DNA of 64,000 bases. Source: Punica granatum (lineage: Eukaryota; Streptophyta; Magnoliopsida; Myrtales; Lythraceae). Under the pieces are notes generated by a model. It was not told the origin of the DNA, ran no database searches, and saw only the letters and a list, made by a program, of their open reading frames with translations. Within the stretch, counting starts at the first letter, position 1. Each line of letters begins with the position of its first letter. Position numbers and translations under genes: made by a program. The stretch lies in the NCBI RefSeq assembly GCF_007655135.1, contig NC_045134.1, positions 2,996,982-3,060,981 on the forward strand, given 5' to 3'. Shown one piece after another: positions 26,102 through 36,374 of this stretch.

Positions 26102-26220
26102 TGCCGCTACCGGGTTTCCCTTTTCCTTTCCTCAGCTACTGGTTCTCACTCCCCACCACGGCTCAGATGGAGAGCTCGTGGGAAAATACAATGGTGAATT
26201 CTGCCAGTTTGTTTGTTTGT

Positions 26221-26222
<2 letters not shown>

Positions 26223-26261
<39 letters not shown>
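26223..26261. repeat. Homopolymer of 39 G (poly-C on the transporter sense strand)
   Basis: An uninterrupted G run lies about 120-160 bases upstream of the transporter start codon, in its promoter or 5' leader. Runs this long are rare in plant DNA and are hard to sequence. The true length may differ. It produces the spurious poly-Gly and poly-Pro open frames in this area. Confidence 0.9.
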
Positions 26262-26573
26262 CTGCGATTGGCTGCGGGTTTAACTTTTTGGTCAGTCAGT
26301 CGGTTCGTCCGAGCTCCGAGCTGCAGGAACGAAGAAGAGGACTTCCTGATGGCGGAAAATAAAAACACCTTTTTAATTTTTTTCCCTTTTTTATTTTCTT
26401 TTTTAATTCAGTTATTGCTAAGGAGAATAACTTTAATATTCGATCACCTAAACCGAATTAGCCAGAGTTGTTTGAACTTATGGATACCGGAGTGCATATC
26501 CAAAAAATTTCTTTTTAAATTTTTATTTTTATTTTGATATCATCCAAAATGACATCATTTTGATTATTTTATA

Positions 26574-26981
26574 GGGATTTTTGCGTTACATATCCTATCA
26601 TTTTATTATTTTTTCAAATCTATAACTTACTTTCAAAATTACTCAAAAAAACTTATGGTTTATATCATGTTTCAAATCCATTCGGGCATCAATTTGTCCA
26701 TCAATAAAACGTAAGTGAACCTCAAATCTATCAAATAATTTTAATTATTTATCAAATCTATCTCATGATTTTAATTTTTTTTCTAAAATTTATCTCGGGC
26801 AAAGAGCTACAGTGACAAGAATGGGCCTTCTTACGTTCCACGTCAGCGATACCGTTAAAAGTTGATACCGGGATAGATTTAGAACAACATATAAATCATG
26901 AGACTTTTTTGATAATTTTTAAACTATAAAATAAATTTGTAGAAATGGTCAAATCATGAGATATATGGCGTTAAAACTCAT
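26574..26981. mobile_element. Foldback/MITE-like element with long inverted arms
   Basis: The left arm (26574 to about 26735) and the right arm (about 26830 to 26981) are imperfect inverted copies. Left TTTTGCGTTACATAT pairs with the inverse of ATATATGGCGTTAAAA. Left TTATGGTTTATATCATGTTT pairs with the inverse of AACATATAAATCATGAGA. Left CGGGCATCAA pairs with the inverse of TTGATACCGGG. ATTTTATA flanks both sides (26566-26573 and 26982-26989), a possible 8-base target duplication. It does not encode protein. The boundaries are approximate. Confidence 0.6.
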
Positions 26982-27838
26982 ATTTTATATTATCTAGTGA
27001 CGGTGTTAGTCCAATTGTGTCTCCATATTAGATTTTCGTCACGTCCGTTAACAGCTAGGCTAATCTGACAGAGGAAATCGAAATTTAAAGACTATTTTAT
27101 TGGCAAAAAATTTTGAGGGACCAAATTATTGGTAGATGAATCTTTAGATGACTAAATTGTTAGTTTTCTCAAATTATTTTTCTTTGAGAAAAGCATACTG
27201 GTTCTTTTCAAATCCGATCCAAACAGTCCGAGTTAGTTCTATTTCAATTCTTGGTTCAAAATCAAGTTCATGGGATCTCGATCGACATTGAATTCAAAGA
27301 ATTCTTATATAGTTTTGAATCTACCAAACTTATCGTTTTCAAGTTAAACTGTCAAACCTATCATTTGCGAGTTGAACCGATATGATATATGATTCTGCAG
27401 GCTGACTCACTGGCCTTTCTGAAAGAGTGATTCGAGTGAACATGCTCTGCCTTGGCTCATATCAGGCAACCAAATCTTAGAAATTCGAGAGTGTAACGTC
27501 AGGTGGTTGTTCTTTACATGCAGGACATTGCAGTCGAATCGAACTGTGCAGGAGGTGGAGGAGGTGGGAGCATTACGCTTATATGGACTCCTAGCACGGA
27601 GTGATTCTAGCAGGCAGTCCGATCCTCATTGTCTCTTCACTTTCAGCCAAGATGATATATGCTGTAGCTGCTGCTAGTTCATATGCTTATGATATATGGT
27701 CCCGATAAAATGCTAAATATGAGTACATGAAATTTCAGGTATTCGCATGTCACTGCTAGTCTTTATATTGCAGGAGGATTACACGAAATGAGTTAGCTAA
27801 CCTATATAGATTATGAGTTAGATAACATAAAGATCGAG

Positions 27839-28275
27839 CATTATGAGGACTTGAGTGGTCTTGTAACCCAGGAATTGGAGACTGAAGTTGGCTCGAGTAG
27901 CTCCTGTGGTCACAATACTGCCGATGAGCATCACGAGCAAGTGTGTAAAGAGATGGCCTTATGAGAGTGCAGATGACAGAAGTTATCACACAACAAACAA
28001 AGGAATTCACGGAACAGATAACGGGACTGAAACAGATTATTTCATCGATGGCTGCAAATATTGCACTGTAAGTGGCCCCGCAGCAGGGCTTTCGTCCTGT
28101 GGAGGCACATCGGCATGAGCCTCAGCCATGGCCACAGCCTCAGCATCAACCTCCACATGATACTCCCGACCAAGTTCATTGGCCGCAACCCCCAGACAAT
28201 AATGGAGACTATAGGCACCAGCAAGGGGATAGTGAGTACGACTGCGAGTGGATTCTTTTAGGTGATAATACTTAG
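27839..28275 (+). pseudogene. Decayed coding region, possibly a plant Ptta/En/Spm-type transposase C terminus
   Basis: One frame runs through HYEDLSGLVTQELETEVG and EHHEQVCKEMAL, then stops at about 27959. After a one-base shift the reading continues with MRVQMTEVITQQTKEFTEQI and TGLKQIISSMAANIAL, crosses a TAA at about 28069-28071, and carries on in the same frame. That last part is a Pro/His/Gln-rich tail ending in CEWILLGDNT. The heptad-like Gln/Ile/Leu pattern before a Pro/Gln-rich tail resembles the C-terminal part of plant CACTA-derived 'Ptta/En/Spm' proteins. That assignment is a guess from composition. At least one frameshift and one stop make it inactive. Confidence 0.4.
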
Positions 28276-28997
28276 GTTTCACTTTTGCACGTCTCGACAA
28301 TGATGCGCTGTAGATAGATGCTCTGCTTTGTGCATTAGTTTAGTGTTTTTGTGGTCGATTTGCCTCGCCGGGATCCTCTCTTGAACCCTGATTGGCAGAC
28401 GCCTTCTGATCCTTCTTAACATTGAATCGAGTAGGATATGGTCTCATGTACTATGACCGCTGAAAATGAAGCTGATGGGAGTCTCGACTTTCTGCTATTG
28501 ATCAATCGATGTGTTACTTTTCCAGATCGGAGCGGAGTATGCTCTGTACTAAGCATTGGTAACCTACCATTATGTGTGAGACAATACTACTACGGGGCAT
28601 TAATCAATATATCGGTTAATGATTCATCTCAGATCTGATTCACCACAGAGACGCTGATGCTCTTTCTTTGTCAATAAGAATGCTAACTCCTTTTATTATG
28701 TCCTATTGATGTCTATTGATCATTTTTAGCCTCTGAGTGGTCAGTTTCCGGAACATTTTTTTGGATAAGTGATTCAAAACTTTCGTTAATAAAAAAGAAC
28801 AGACACACACTTATTCGAGAAACCATTAAGAACAATAGATACATCACAACTTATAAGCTCGAGCAGCTAGTGAGGTCTCAAGCTTGGCCTCAAGATTAGG
28901 AATAGAACACACTAAGCTTTACAAGGCTCACTATTTGCTACAAAAGGGACTTATTTTAAAAAACTTAAAGATTGCACTCCCATCATATTCTCTTCTG

Positions 28998-29114
28998 TTG
29001 CAGTGAAAGAAGAGGATGTGGCTTACATATTAAACTTGCAGCAGGACCGGAATATTGATTACTGGGGAGTTGATCTTTATTACATTCATATGTCTAATGG
29101 GATTCTTTTTACAT
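28998..29114 (+). pseudogene. LSF2-like exon fragment (partial duplicate)
   Basis: The frame after TTCTGTTGCAG reads VKEEDVAYILNLQQDRNIDY, then WGVDLYYIH. The intact LSF2 at 20778-20850 reads EESVAYILNLQQDGDIEYWGID. The core is nearly identical in nucleotides (GTGGCTTACATATTAAACTT and CAGCAGGA). Similarity is lost after about 29085 and the frame ends at TGA near 29114. No catalytic loop or other LSF2 exon is present nearby. This is a short, broken copy about 8 kb downstream of its parent. Confidence 0.7.
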
Positions 29115-29603
29115 GAAAGCGCTGGTTTTCGTTCTTGTGTTTAGTCCATTGCTGCAAATTCTCTGCCTGGCGTGGCTATGATATGATTATGCAGGCGAAC
29201 TCATTGACTCTTTCTATTAGTGTACATTCTCTGCCTCGGTTCCCTAATCATACAACTGAGAATCTTTATCAACTCGACTACTAAATGAGATTCGAATCAC
29301 CTAAAAAACAGATAAGAGAGAACCGGAAATTGTTCAGCCCGGGTCGGGATTTAACAATGTCATTAATTAGGTCAGATTCCTTGGAGCAGAACGGATTAAG
29401 AAACGGGATCTCAATTGAAATTTGAACAACTCCCACTATCTGAAATACAAATCCGTTCCAAGATTGTGTTACAAGATTGTACTTGCCACCACCAAATCCG
29501 AAATGGAAGAGAAATGTCCAGTCAATTCCTATCAAGTATAGATGTCGAGTGTAAATGAAGACCAATGATGGACAAGAAAACAGTCCTTTCCCGTTTCCTG
29601 TAG

Positions 29604-30878
29604 TCATCTCGAGAAGAGCCTAGTAAAGAAGTTCCCCGACTTGGATTTCTGCTCCAAGCAAGCCACGTGCACGTACCTCCCAAACTTGTCGACTTGCCTC
29701 GCCTCTCCCCTCGTGTCTTTCTTGCAGATCTTGCAGGTCTTGTCGACCCAACCCTCCTCGACGTATTGCCCGTCCACTGGATTGCAACAGAAGGGAATTC
29801 AGAATCAGTTGTAAGTTAAAAGAAATTACCCTCAATTTTATGCGCGATCTTCTCTGGTAATCCAATCTAAAGTTGCATCATCAATTCATGGGAAGGGACA
29901 GGTAAATTTATCATAGATATAGGGTATGTAAACGACTATCCATCCGTCATCATCCAATGGAAAAACTTGCATTAGATGATTGGAAAATAAGACTTCCGAA
30001 CACCTAAGGTTCCAGATCAAACAGTCCTCAACAAAATTCTGGTGATGGCCAATGCTCTTGATAGTTATATCAAGAAAACATCAAGATGATCTCGAGAATT
30101 GTTCGACTAAATAAGAAGATTGTGCATAGTCTATTACCATCAACGTAGGACTTGAAGAAATCCTTGTATGTCCCTCCAATCTTCCTTCTGAGAGCTCCAT
30201 ACTGCAGCAATGCGGCAAAAACCCAAGTCACCAATAGAATAGACAACAGAACCAATGATAGGATTTGGAACTTTAAGGTGCCCCAGCACCGTGTCAGCTC
30301 AAAGTCTTGATGTAACCGCAACAACAATCAGTATGATCACGCGCCCAACAACGAAAAAATAACATGCCTACTTTGGCTAAAATATTCCAGCACGTATTCT
30401 CTTGTTGTTTAATGAAATTCACCACGATCCAATATATATTTACACACACACACTTATATATATTCCAGCAAGCAGAGCATTAGAAATAAGCTGCTAGTGC
30501 CTATGAGGTTTGAGAACCAAAAAAACCTGCTCCATCTATAAGGTTGCATCGACAAACTGAAGAGTCGAGAAAGAAATTCACCTGCTCTCGGGACATTCTG
30601 CTGCCGGAACTAGTGGCATCCCTGGCCTCTTCGAGGAGTGCGGCATCCTCCGCCGACCTGACCTGGGAAAAATCAAGAGCCTCCGTCACGCTCCCGAACA
30701 GGGACTGCTTCCTCTTATTGGGCTCTCCCTCTTCCTTCTTGTCCTTCTCCATCTTCGCCGAAACCGCAACCCGAGGGACGCAACCCCTGTTGAGCCCACC
30801 ATAACTAGAGAAGCTCTTTACTGCAGCTCCCCCGAAGCCAGCGTTGGGGGAAGGCAGGGGAAGTGCCCGCATTCCCAT
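29604..30878 (-). CDS. Predicted plastid membrane protein with C-terminal CxxC/HxxC motif, function unknown
   Basis: Three exons on the minus strand (30878-30582, 30297-30138, 29776-29604) join in frame to 209 residues. The N terminus (MGMRALPLPSPNAGFGG and on to about residue 42) is rich in Ser, Ala and Arg with few acids, like a chloroplast transit peptide. A charged region follows (KMEKDKKEEGEPNKRKQS, then LFGSVTEALDFSQVRSAEDA). One clear membrane segment is at about residues 108-130 (FQILSLVLLSILLVTWVFAA). The C-terminal soluble part has CKICKKDTRGEARQVDKFGR followed by YVHVACLE, giving three Cys and one His spaced like a metal or redox site. The sequence looks like a conserved plant protein of unknown function. 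The second exon's acceptor is the least certain splice site. Single-membrane topology is inferred. Confidence 0.75.
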
Positions 30879-31574
30879 GTTTCAGTGTGTCCCGAGAAAT
30901 GTTATCGTTTTCGTTGATACGAAGGGGAATAACCAGTGAGTTCTTAATATATGTTGCCATGGAAGTGGCTGGAGTGGTGCGGGGAGGAGAAGGGCTTCTG
31001 GCCACAGAGACGGGCATGGTGGTGAGTGAAGAAGCTACGTGGCCCATTGAAGACTTGAGAACAATCACAGGAAAGCGTTAGCTTATTGTTCTATTCATGC
31101 AAATTCTCAGCCAGTAAATAAATACTTGATTTTTTCCAATGGAGAAAAATAAATAAATAAATATCTTGGCTTTGACTGAAAAAAAATGATAATTATGTCC
31201 CTATCAAGATTTTGTCATGATTTTCGGTATTACTAGTAGAAAATGCACTAAAAAGTAAAAACTATGTACAAATTGATACTATATATCCGTTAGTTCTCGA
31301 AAAATCTTATATTGCTTGCAAGATATGCACATGTACATGGTGGTCTAAAGGCTGAACTCAGAGGAGTAATGATAATTCACCATATTTGCGCGATTCGCTT
31401 CAACAATTAAAATTGTTGACAACTATTTATAGTCTAAATGGCAAGACAAAAGAAGAAATAAAAAGTCTAAACAATACTCCTTATTTATATAATTTTAATA
31501 TAAAGCCAAATCTATATATCTAAACCTAAAATGCTATCTTCATTTGATCCAACATATATTGTTTTCTAATAATT

Positions 31575-31745
31575 AACTTGGGTTGATTCAGGTGGTTAGA
31601 TACAGTTTTCCTTAAATTAAGTCTTGAATTCGAATTTAAATGGGAAAAGACACAATTGAAAAAGTTTTACTTCTTAATCGACCGACCAAACACGAATTTG
31701 GATTAGTTGAGCGCATTAGATTTTCGAATATCAGATGATGATGAT
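31575..31745 (+). repeat. SINE-like dispersed repeat, copy 3
   Basis: The copy contains TTGATTCAGGTGGTTAGATA, a B-box-like stretch (CTTGAATTCGAATTTAAA), AAAAAGTTTTACTTCTTAAT, TTTGGATTAGTTGAGC and the 3' block GATTTTCGAATATCAG. The order matches copies 4 and 5. Confidence 0.55.
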
Positions 31746-32102
31746 GATTGAAAATTATATCTTATAATAAAATAGAATAATACCTTCTACAGTTTTTTCT
31801 TTTTAGATATAGAGTAAACAATTGATTAATTTGCAGAAACAAAAATATACGCATTTGCACTGTTAAATTACATGCAAAGTCGCGTGCTTTCTAAATTATT
31901 TTAGATTTACCGTGCACTTTCAAAATTTTCAATGAAATCACAACATTTCATATTTGCTCTATATCTAGCACACTGTCAATCTCTATCTATTTTTTTCCAT
32001 CAAAATGCTATCGCAGCAATTCCACATGATTAATTTTTTAAAAGTTTGAAAAAATAAAAAAATGATTAATATTTACTATTTAATAATTTTTAAAAAAGAA
32101 AC

Positions 32103-32603
32103 TGTAACGACCCGACCCAATCTACGGGACTGGCCTAGCAACTTGTCTAGCCCAATCACAAACCCAAAATGCTCAAGCGCAAGTTATTAGTAATCCTATA
32201 CGCAGGTCTTAATTAACCACTTCACTAACTCTTCTCCTACCAATATGGGATTTGGGGTGTTACAGTATCCCCCAATAGAAGGCTTGATGTCCTCATCCAG
32301 GACACTTCATCAGGCAGGTAGAATTCTAGAGGTGGCTTCTGCGGTTCAAGAGGTGGCTTCCACCTAGTTCGTCGGGTGTAACACTTTGTCCGCATAGAAC
32401 TTAGTTCCCACACTCTCGGCTTGTGTACTGCTTTGATACCATTTGTAACCACCCGACCCAATCTAAGGGACTGATCTAGCAACTTGTCAAGCCCAACCAC
32501 CAGCCCAAAATGCTTAAGCCCAAGTTAGTAATCTCATAGGCGGGTCTTTATTAACCACTTCACTAACTCTTCTCCCATTAATGTGGGATTTTGGGGTGTT
32601 ACA
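32103..32603 (-). mobile_element. Complete TRIM (terminal-repeat retrotransposon in miniature)
   Basis: Two direct LTRs of about 160 bases lie at 32103-32264 and 32444-32603. Both start TGTAAC and end GTTACA, and both share CCCGACCCAATCTA, AGCAACTTGTC and AACCACTTCACTAACTCTTC. On the minus strand the right LTR is followed two bases later by TGGTATCAAAGC (32441-32430). This is a primer-binding site for initiator Met-tRNA with one mismatch to the usual TGGTATCAGAGC. A purine tract (TGGGGGATAC, 32274-32265) precedes the other LTR. GAAAC flanks both ends exactly (32098-32102 and 32604-32608). The interior of about 180 bases is non-coding, so the element depends on enzymes supplied in trans. Confidence 0.92.
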
Positions 32604-33944
32604 GAAACCCTAACAATCACCCCCACAAGGACCAAAGGTAGGCGCTTGCCAGGGCTACTACCCTCTCTAGCCACTATTATCAGAAACCTTATCGAACTGG
32701 CCGTTGAAATGGTTTGTTTAGGAATCTGGACAGCTGGACCTTGCTCGAGCCGATTCTGCTCAAGGATAGAAGTTGTACAATTAAGCCGGTAATTCTTTAA
32801 ACCCATATGAACCGGACCGAACTATGGTTTTCTTCTATTAAGAAAAATTAATTGGGTGAAAGGAGACTCAAACCAAGGACCTCTAACTCTCTAATAAATG
32901 CATGCATACACCTTAAACCATTTAGGAAAAACCATGTTTTATTCTTTTTGGGCCTTTTTTTTTTGTTACTACAACATAACAAAGGGAGAAAATACTTGAG
33001 TAGAATTTTTTTATTCAATATTTTCAATTATTTGACTTAATGTCTAGGTATATTTAATTTATCATCAATTTTGTAATGATGTGTGGATTATTTAATATTT
33101 AATTAAGCACGCGGTCCGACCTATCGAACGGTTGGTTGGACCCATAGACCCATGTACACATACCCTGGCCAATGTCCGGTCTTGTTCTAGTAACATTGTC
33201 GCTAGTGGCCACTATCCCCTTAGATGAGGTCGGTGGCCAGTCGATAACTTGCCTGGCACCACCCCATAATAAAAAATCCTAATTCTAGACCAAAATTAAG
33301 AGGGTATTGGCCTCGTCGATGGCCATCAATCCCCATAAATGAGGTTGTTAGCGATTTTTGAATTTGCCGACGACCTTATTTAATTCTCAGCCAAAATAAC
33401 AAGGGTGGCGATCTCGTTGGCAGCAACCACTCCTAACAATGAGTTTGCCAGCAAGTTGTGGATTGGTTGGCGACCTCATTCAAGGAAGTGTTGGCTGTTG
33501 GCGGTGCCACTACCCCGGCAAGCACCCACCCTTGTACTGGGGGTGGGTGTTTTTTTTTTTAATGTCTTGCACTTTATTTTTTATATATATATTTTTTTAT
33601 TTTCACAAAAAATTTAGTTACGTGGCAATGCCACATCAGCATTTGACAAAAATAGTTAACAAAAAATTGAGAGCGTGCTAGTTATGGATCAATATAAAAA
33701 GTTGTTATTTTACATAATATTTTGAAAAATATGTGCTAAATGTAGAACAAGTTGGAAAGTATGTGACTTTAGATGCAATTTTTTTAGATAAGTATTTTTA
33801 CATGTAATTTACCCATTTGTAAATTATATTATACTTTGAATTAATTTCAAACTTTAGAATAGAATATAGTTTGGTATATATATATATATGTACGTGTTAT
33901 ACTAACCATATATATGTGTGGGTAAATATGTATAAGCAATTAAG

Positions 33945-34310
33945 CATCAAGGAAAGTGTCTTAATGCAATGGCATCAGGTGCCGACGCGTAATCAAGAGG
34001 TCATCGGTTCAATCTTCACAATGGAATTTATGTACCATTATATTCTATTTTATTTAGGAATGAGTCTTAATGGAATTGTATAAGATGGTGACGCGAAATT
34101 AAGAGGTCATCGGTTCAATTTTCACCAGTGAAATTTATGTATCATTATATTTTATTTTATTTCTTTTCATTTTATTTAGGAAAGAGTCTTAGTGCAATAG
34201 CATAAGTTGCTAGCGTAAAATCAAGCGGTTCTCAGTTCACTCTTTATCAGTGACATTTACGCACTCTTATACTCTATTTTATTTCTCATCATTTTATTAG
34301 GCCTAGGAGC
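33945..34310 (+). repeat. Triplicated tRNA-related SINE head
   Basis: Three tandem units of about 115-130 bases begin near 33955, 34065 and 34190. Each has the pattern 'TCTTARTGSAATRGCATMAG', a short spacer, then 'AATYAAGMGGTYMTCRGTTCA' and a shared T/A tail 'TATTTTATTT'. The second block resembles a Pol III B box. The reverse complement of the same head is found at about 3061-3145 and 3957-4040. Confidence 0.65.
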
Positions 34311-35119
34311 TCTCATGGCTGAAGGTGGTGCCCTGGTGTTTGTTTTATTCTTGCTGAAACTACGACTCTATATATGTGTCTTTGTATAGCCATCTTACCC
34401 AAGAGGCACCACTGCGAACACTCCTATTAAAAAATGTCACGTCTATTAATACCGTTCTTTTTGTCAGTTATCTAGTTTGTGTCACGAATTTGTTAGATCC
34501 CGTTAAGGTTAAAACAAAGAATAGAAAAGTTCGGAGGGACTGTGACTATATATGACGCCGGACTTCGTCATAAGACGCAAAACTTAATATGATTAGTGCT
34601 TATAACCAAGTGCAATGCACTTCCCTAATCAACAACGGACAAAGCTACAAACAGAAAATTTCATTTTGTTATAAATTTTCTTCATCATCTTCTAAGTTTT
34701 TTTGGGTAATTATCATTTTCTAAGTTATTTTTAACAAACAAAATAAAAGACGGTTCACACACTTACCCATTTGTTTGAGTCAAATATATGCAGGGATTGA
34801 AAGATGTCCGTTTCTGACCAGCAAAAAAAGGGCGAAGGGTTCCATCCCGACCGTTAGTCATTCCATTTCTCCTTTTCCTCTCTTCCCTATTTTCCCAATC
34901 GGCAAGTAGAATAGAGGAAGCGGTTACCACACACACATATAAATATATATATATGAATTCATCCATGATCCAATACTGAACATAATATTGATACATAAAA
35001 TAAGATAATTTATACAACAATACAGTCAGTACAAGTATATAAAATTTTAAATTAAAATTATATTTTATTGTGCACGTAGCTCGAGTAATATTATTGTTTA
35101 TTAATTAAAACACCTTTCA

Positions 35120-35310
35120 TCAACGTGAGTTGATTTAAACGGTTCAACATTTGTTCCGTTTAATCAAGATTTTGGGTTCGAGTTCTTATGAATGAAGAAA
35201 ATTCATGCTGAAGAGTTTTACTTCTTAGTGGATAAACCCAACTCGACTAGATTAGTCGGGATCCAATTAAATTTTCGAATATTAGGGTTCATACCTAAAA
35301 AATTAAAACA
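35120..35310 (+). repeat. SINE-like dispersed repeat, copy 4
   Basis: The clearest copy. It has GAGTTGATTTAAACGGTTCA near the start, a B-box-like GGGTTCGAGTTCTTATGAAT, AAGAGTTTTACTTCTTAGTG, then CGACTAGATTAGTCGGGATC and TTTTCGAATATTAGGGTTCA. It ends ATACC followed by an A-rich run. A truncated 3' copy lies at about 35510-35575. Confidence 0.65.
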
Positions 35311-36374
35311 CCTTTCTAATATCAAATAAAGAATATGAACCCACACATATTCTGAAGAATAATTATTAATTATGCTTTGATTAGATATTTCAAAAGGAAA
35401 AAAAAAAAGATTGCATGGAGCACGGCGTGTAGCGCAGGGTATGATATAGCAAGAATTAAAGGAAAGAAACAACATGTTTATAAAAAAAAAAAAGTAAGAG
35501 ATAAATAACATTAAATTGAATTAATCGGGACCCATAACCATAAAGGTCCTGAATACCATGATAAAAAAAAAAAAAAAGTAAGAGACAAACCGTTACCCGG
35601 TCCATGAACTTTAATTTAGGTTTTCTCTTCATTCTTCTTCGCCGAAAAGAATTTTTGAAGGTAGAAACACAGGAAGACCAACATAAAAGCTTTTACTAAC
35701 AACGACGAAGCTTTTGTTGGAATGCTCAACGGTCGGATGGACGGCGTTTATTGGTGGCATGTAGAAAAAGAATAGGACAGGGTAGGAGATTACGAAACAT
35801 AGGGAAACTCCGTGGAGAAAAGAAGTGGACGTAATGTGGGGGAAATGCTTGGAGGGTGAAAATTAAGAAGATTAGAGAGAGGAAAAATGTATAGGTGAGA
35901 ATGAAGAACAAAGGCCAGAAATGTCGGTCGTTGGCGGTGGCTTGCAATAATGTTTCTTCACATTTACTTTTTCTAAATACCCTTCCAAACTTTTTAAAGT
36001 ATGCAGTTACATCCCCATGAGTATCTCTTCGATCGTAATCGTTTATAATATAACTATACGTACATTTTCATTTAAGTTAAATCCTCTGCACCAATTCTGC
36101 ATATGTTTATGGTCTGCAGATGTTGTCATGAGACACTGTCGATCAAAAACTTTCAGCACGTCTTCAGTAATTCAGAAGAATTCGTGTTTTCCAGTTTGAT
36201 CATGAATTACAGTACCGTAATCGCTACACGCAATATGGATTGATCAGCTATGCCCGACCCTTAATGCGAATCTTGATCTGCACGCTTGAAGTTTATATAT
36301 ACTGGATACCTTGCTTTTGCACCTATCTATAGTAGACATAAGTAACTATTTGATTGTCTACTTTCTCCTCTAGC

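Larger units (their letters stand above)
31090..36300. other. Intergenic region between the CxxC protein and KUP2
   Basis: About 5.2 kb without a recognisable gene. It holds two full SINE-like copies and one truncated copy, a complete TRIM element (32103-32603), a triplicated tRNA-like SINE head (33945-34310) and short A/T tracts. Confidence 0.6.

Noticed and set aside
26132..26368. Minus-strand frame with a proline run
   Set aside because: The proline run is only the translation of the 39-base homopolymer. The rest has no family features.
25659..26537. Plus-strand open frame of 292 codons
   Set aside because: It is antisense to the first two exons of the transporter, which join with correct splice sites, and it runs through the G homopolymer. 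It has no domain features.
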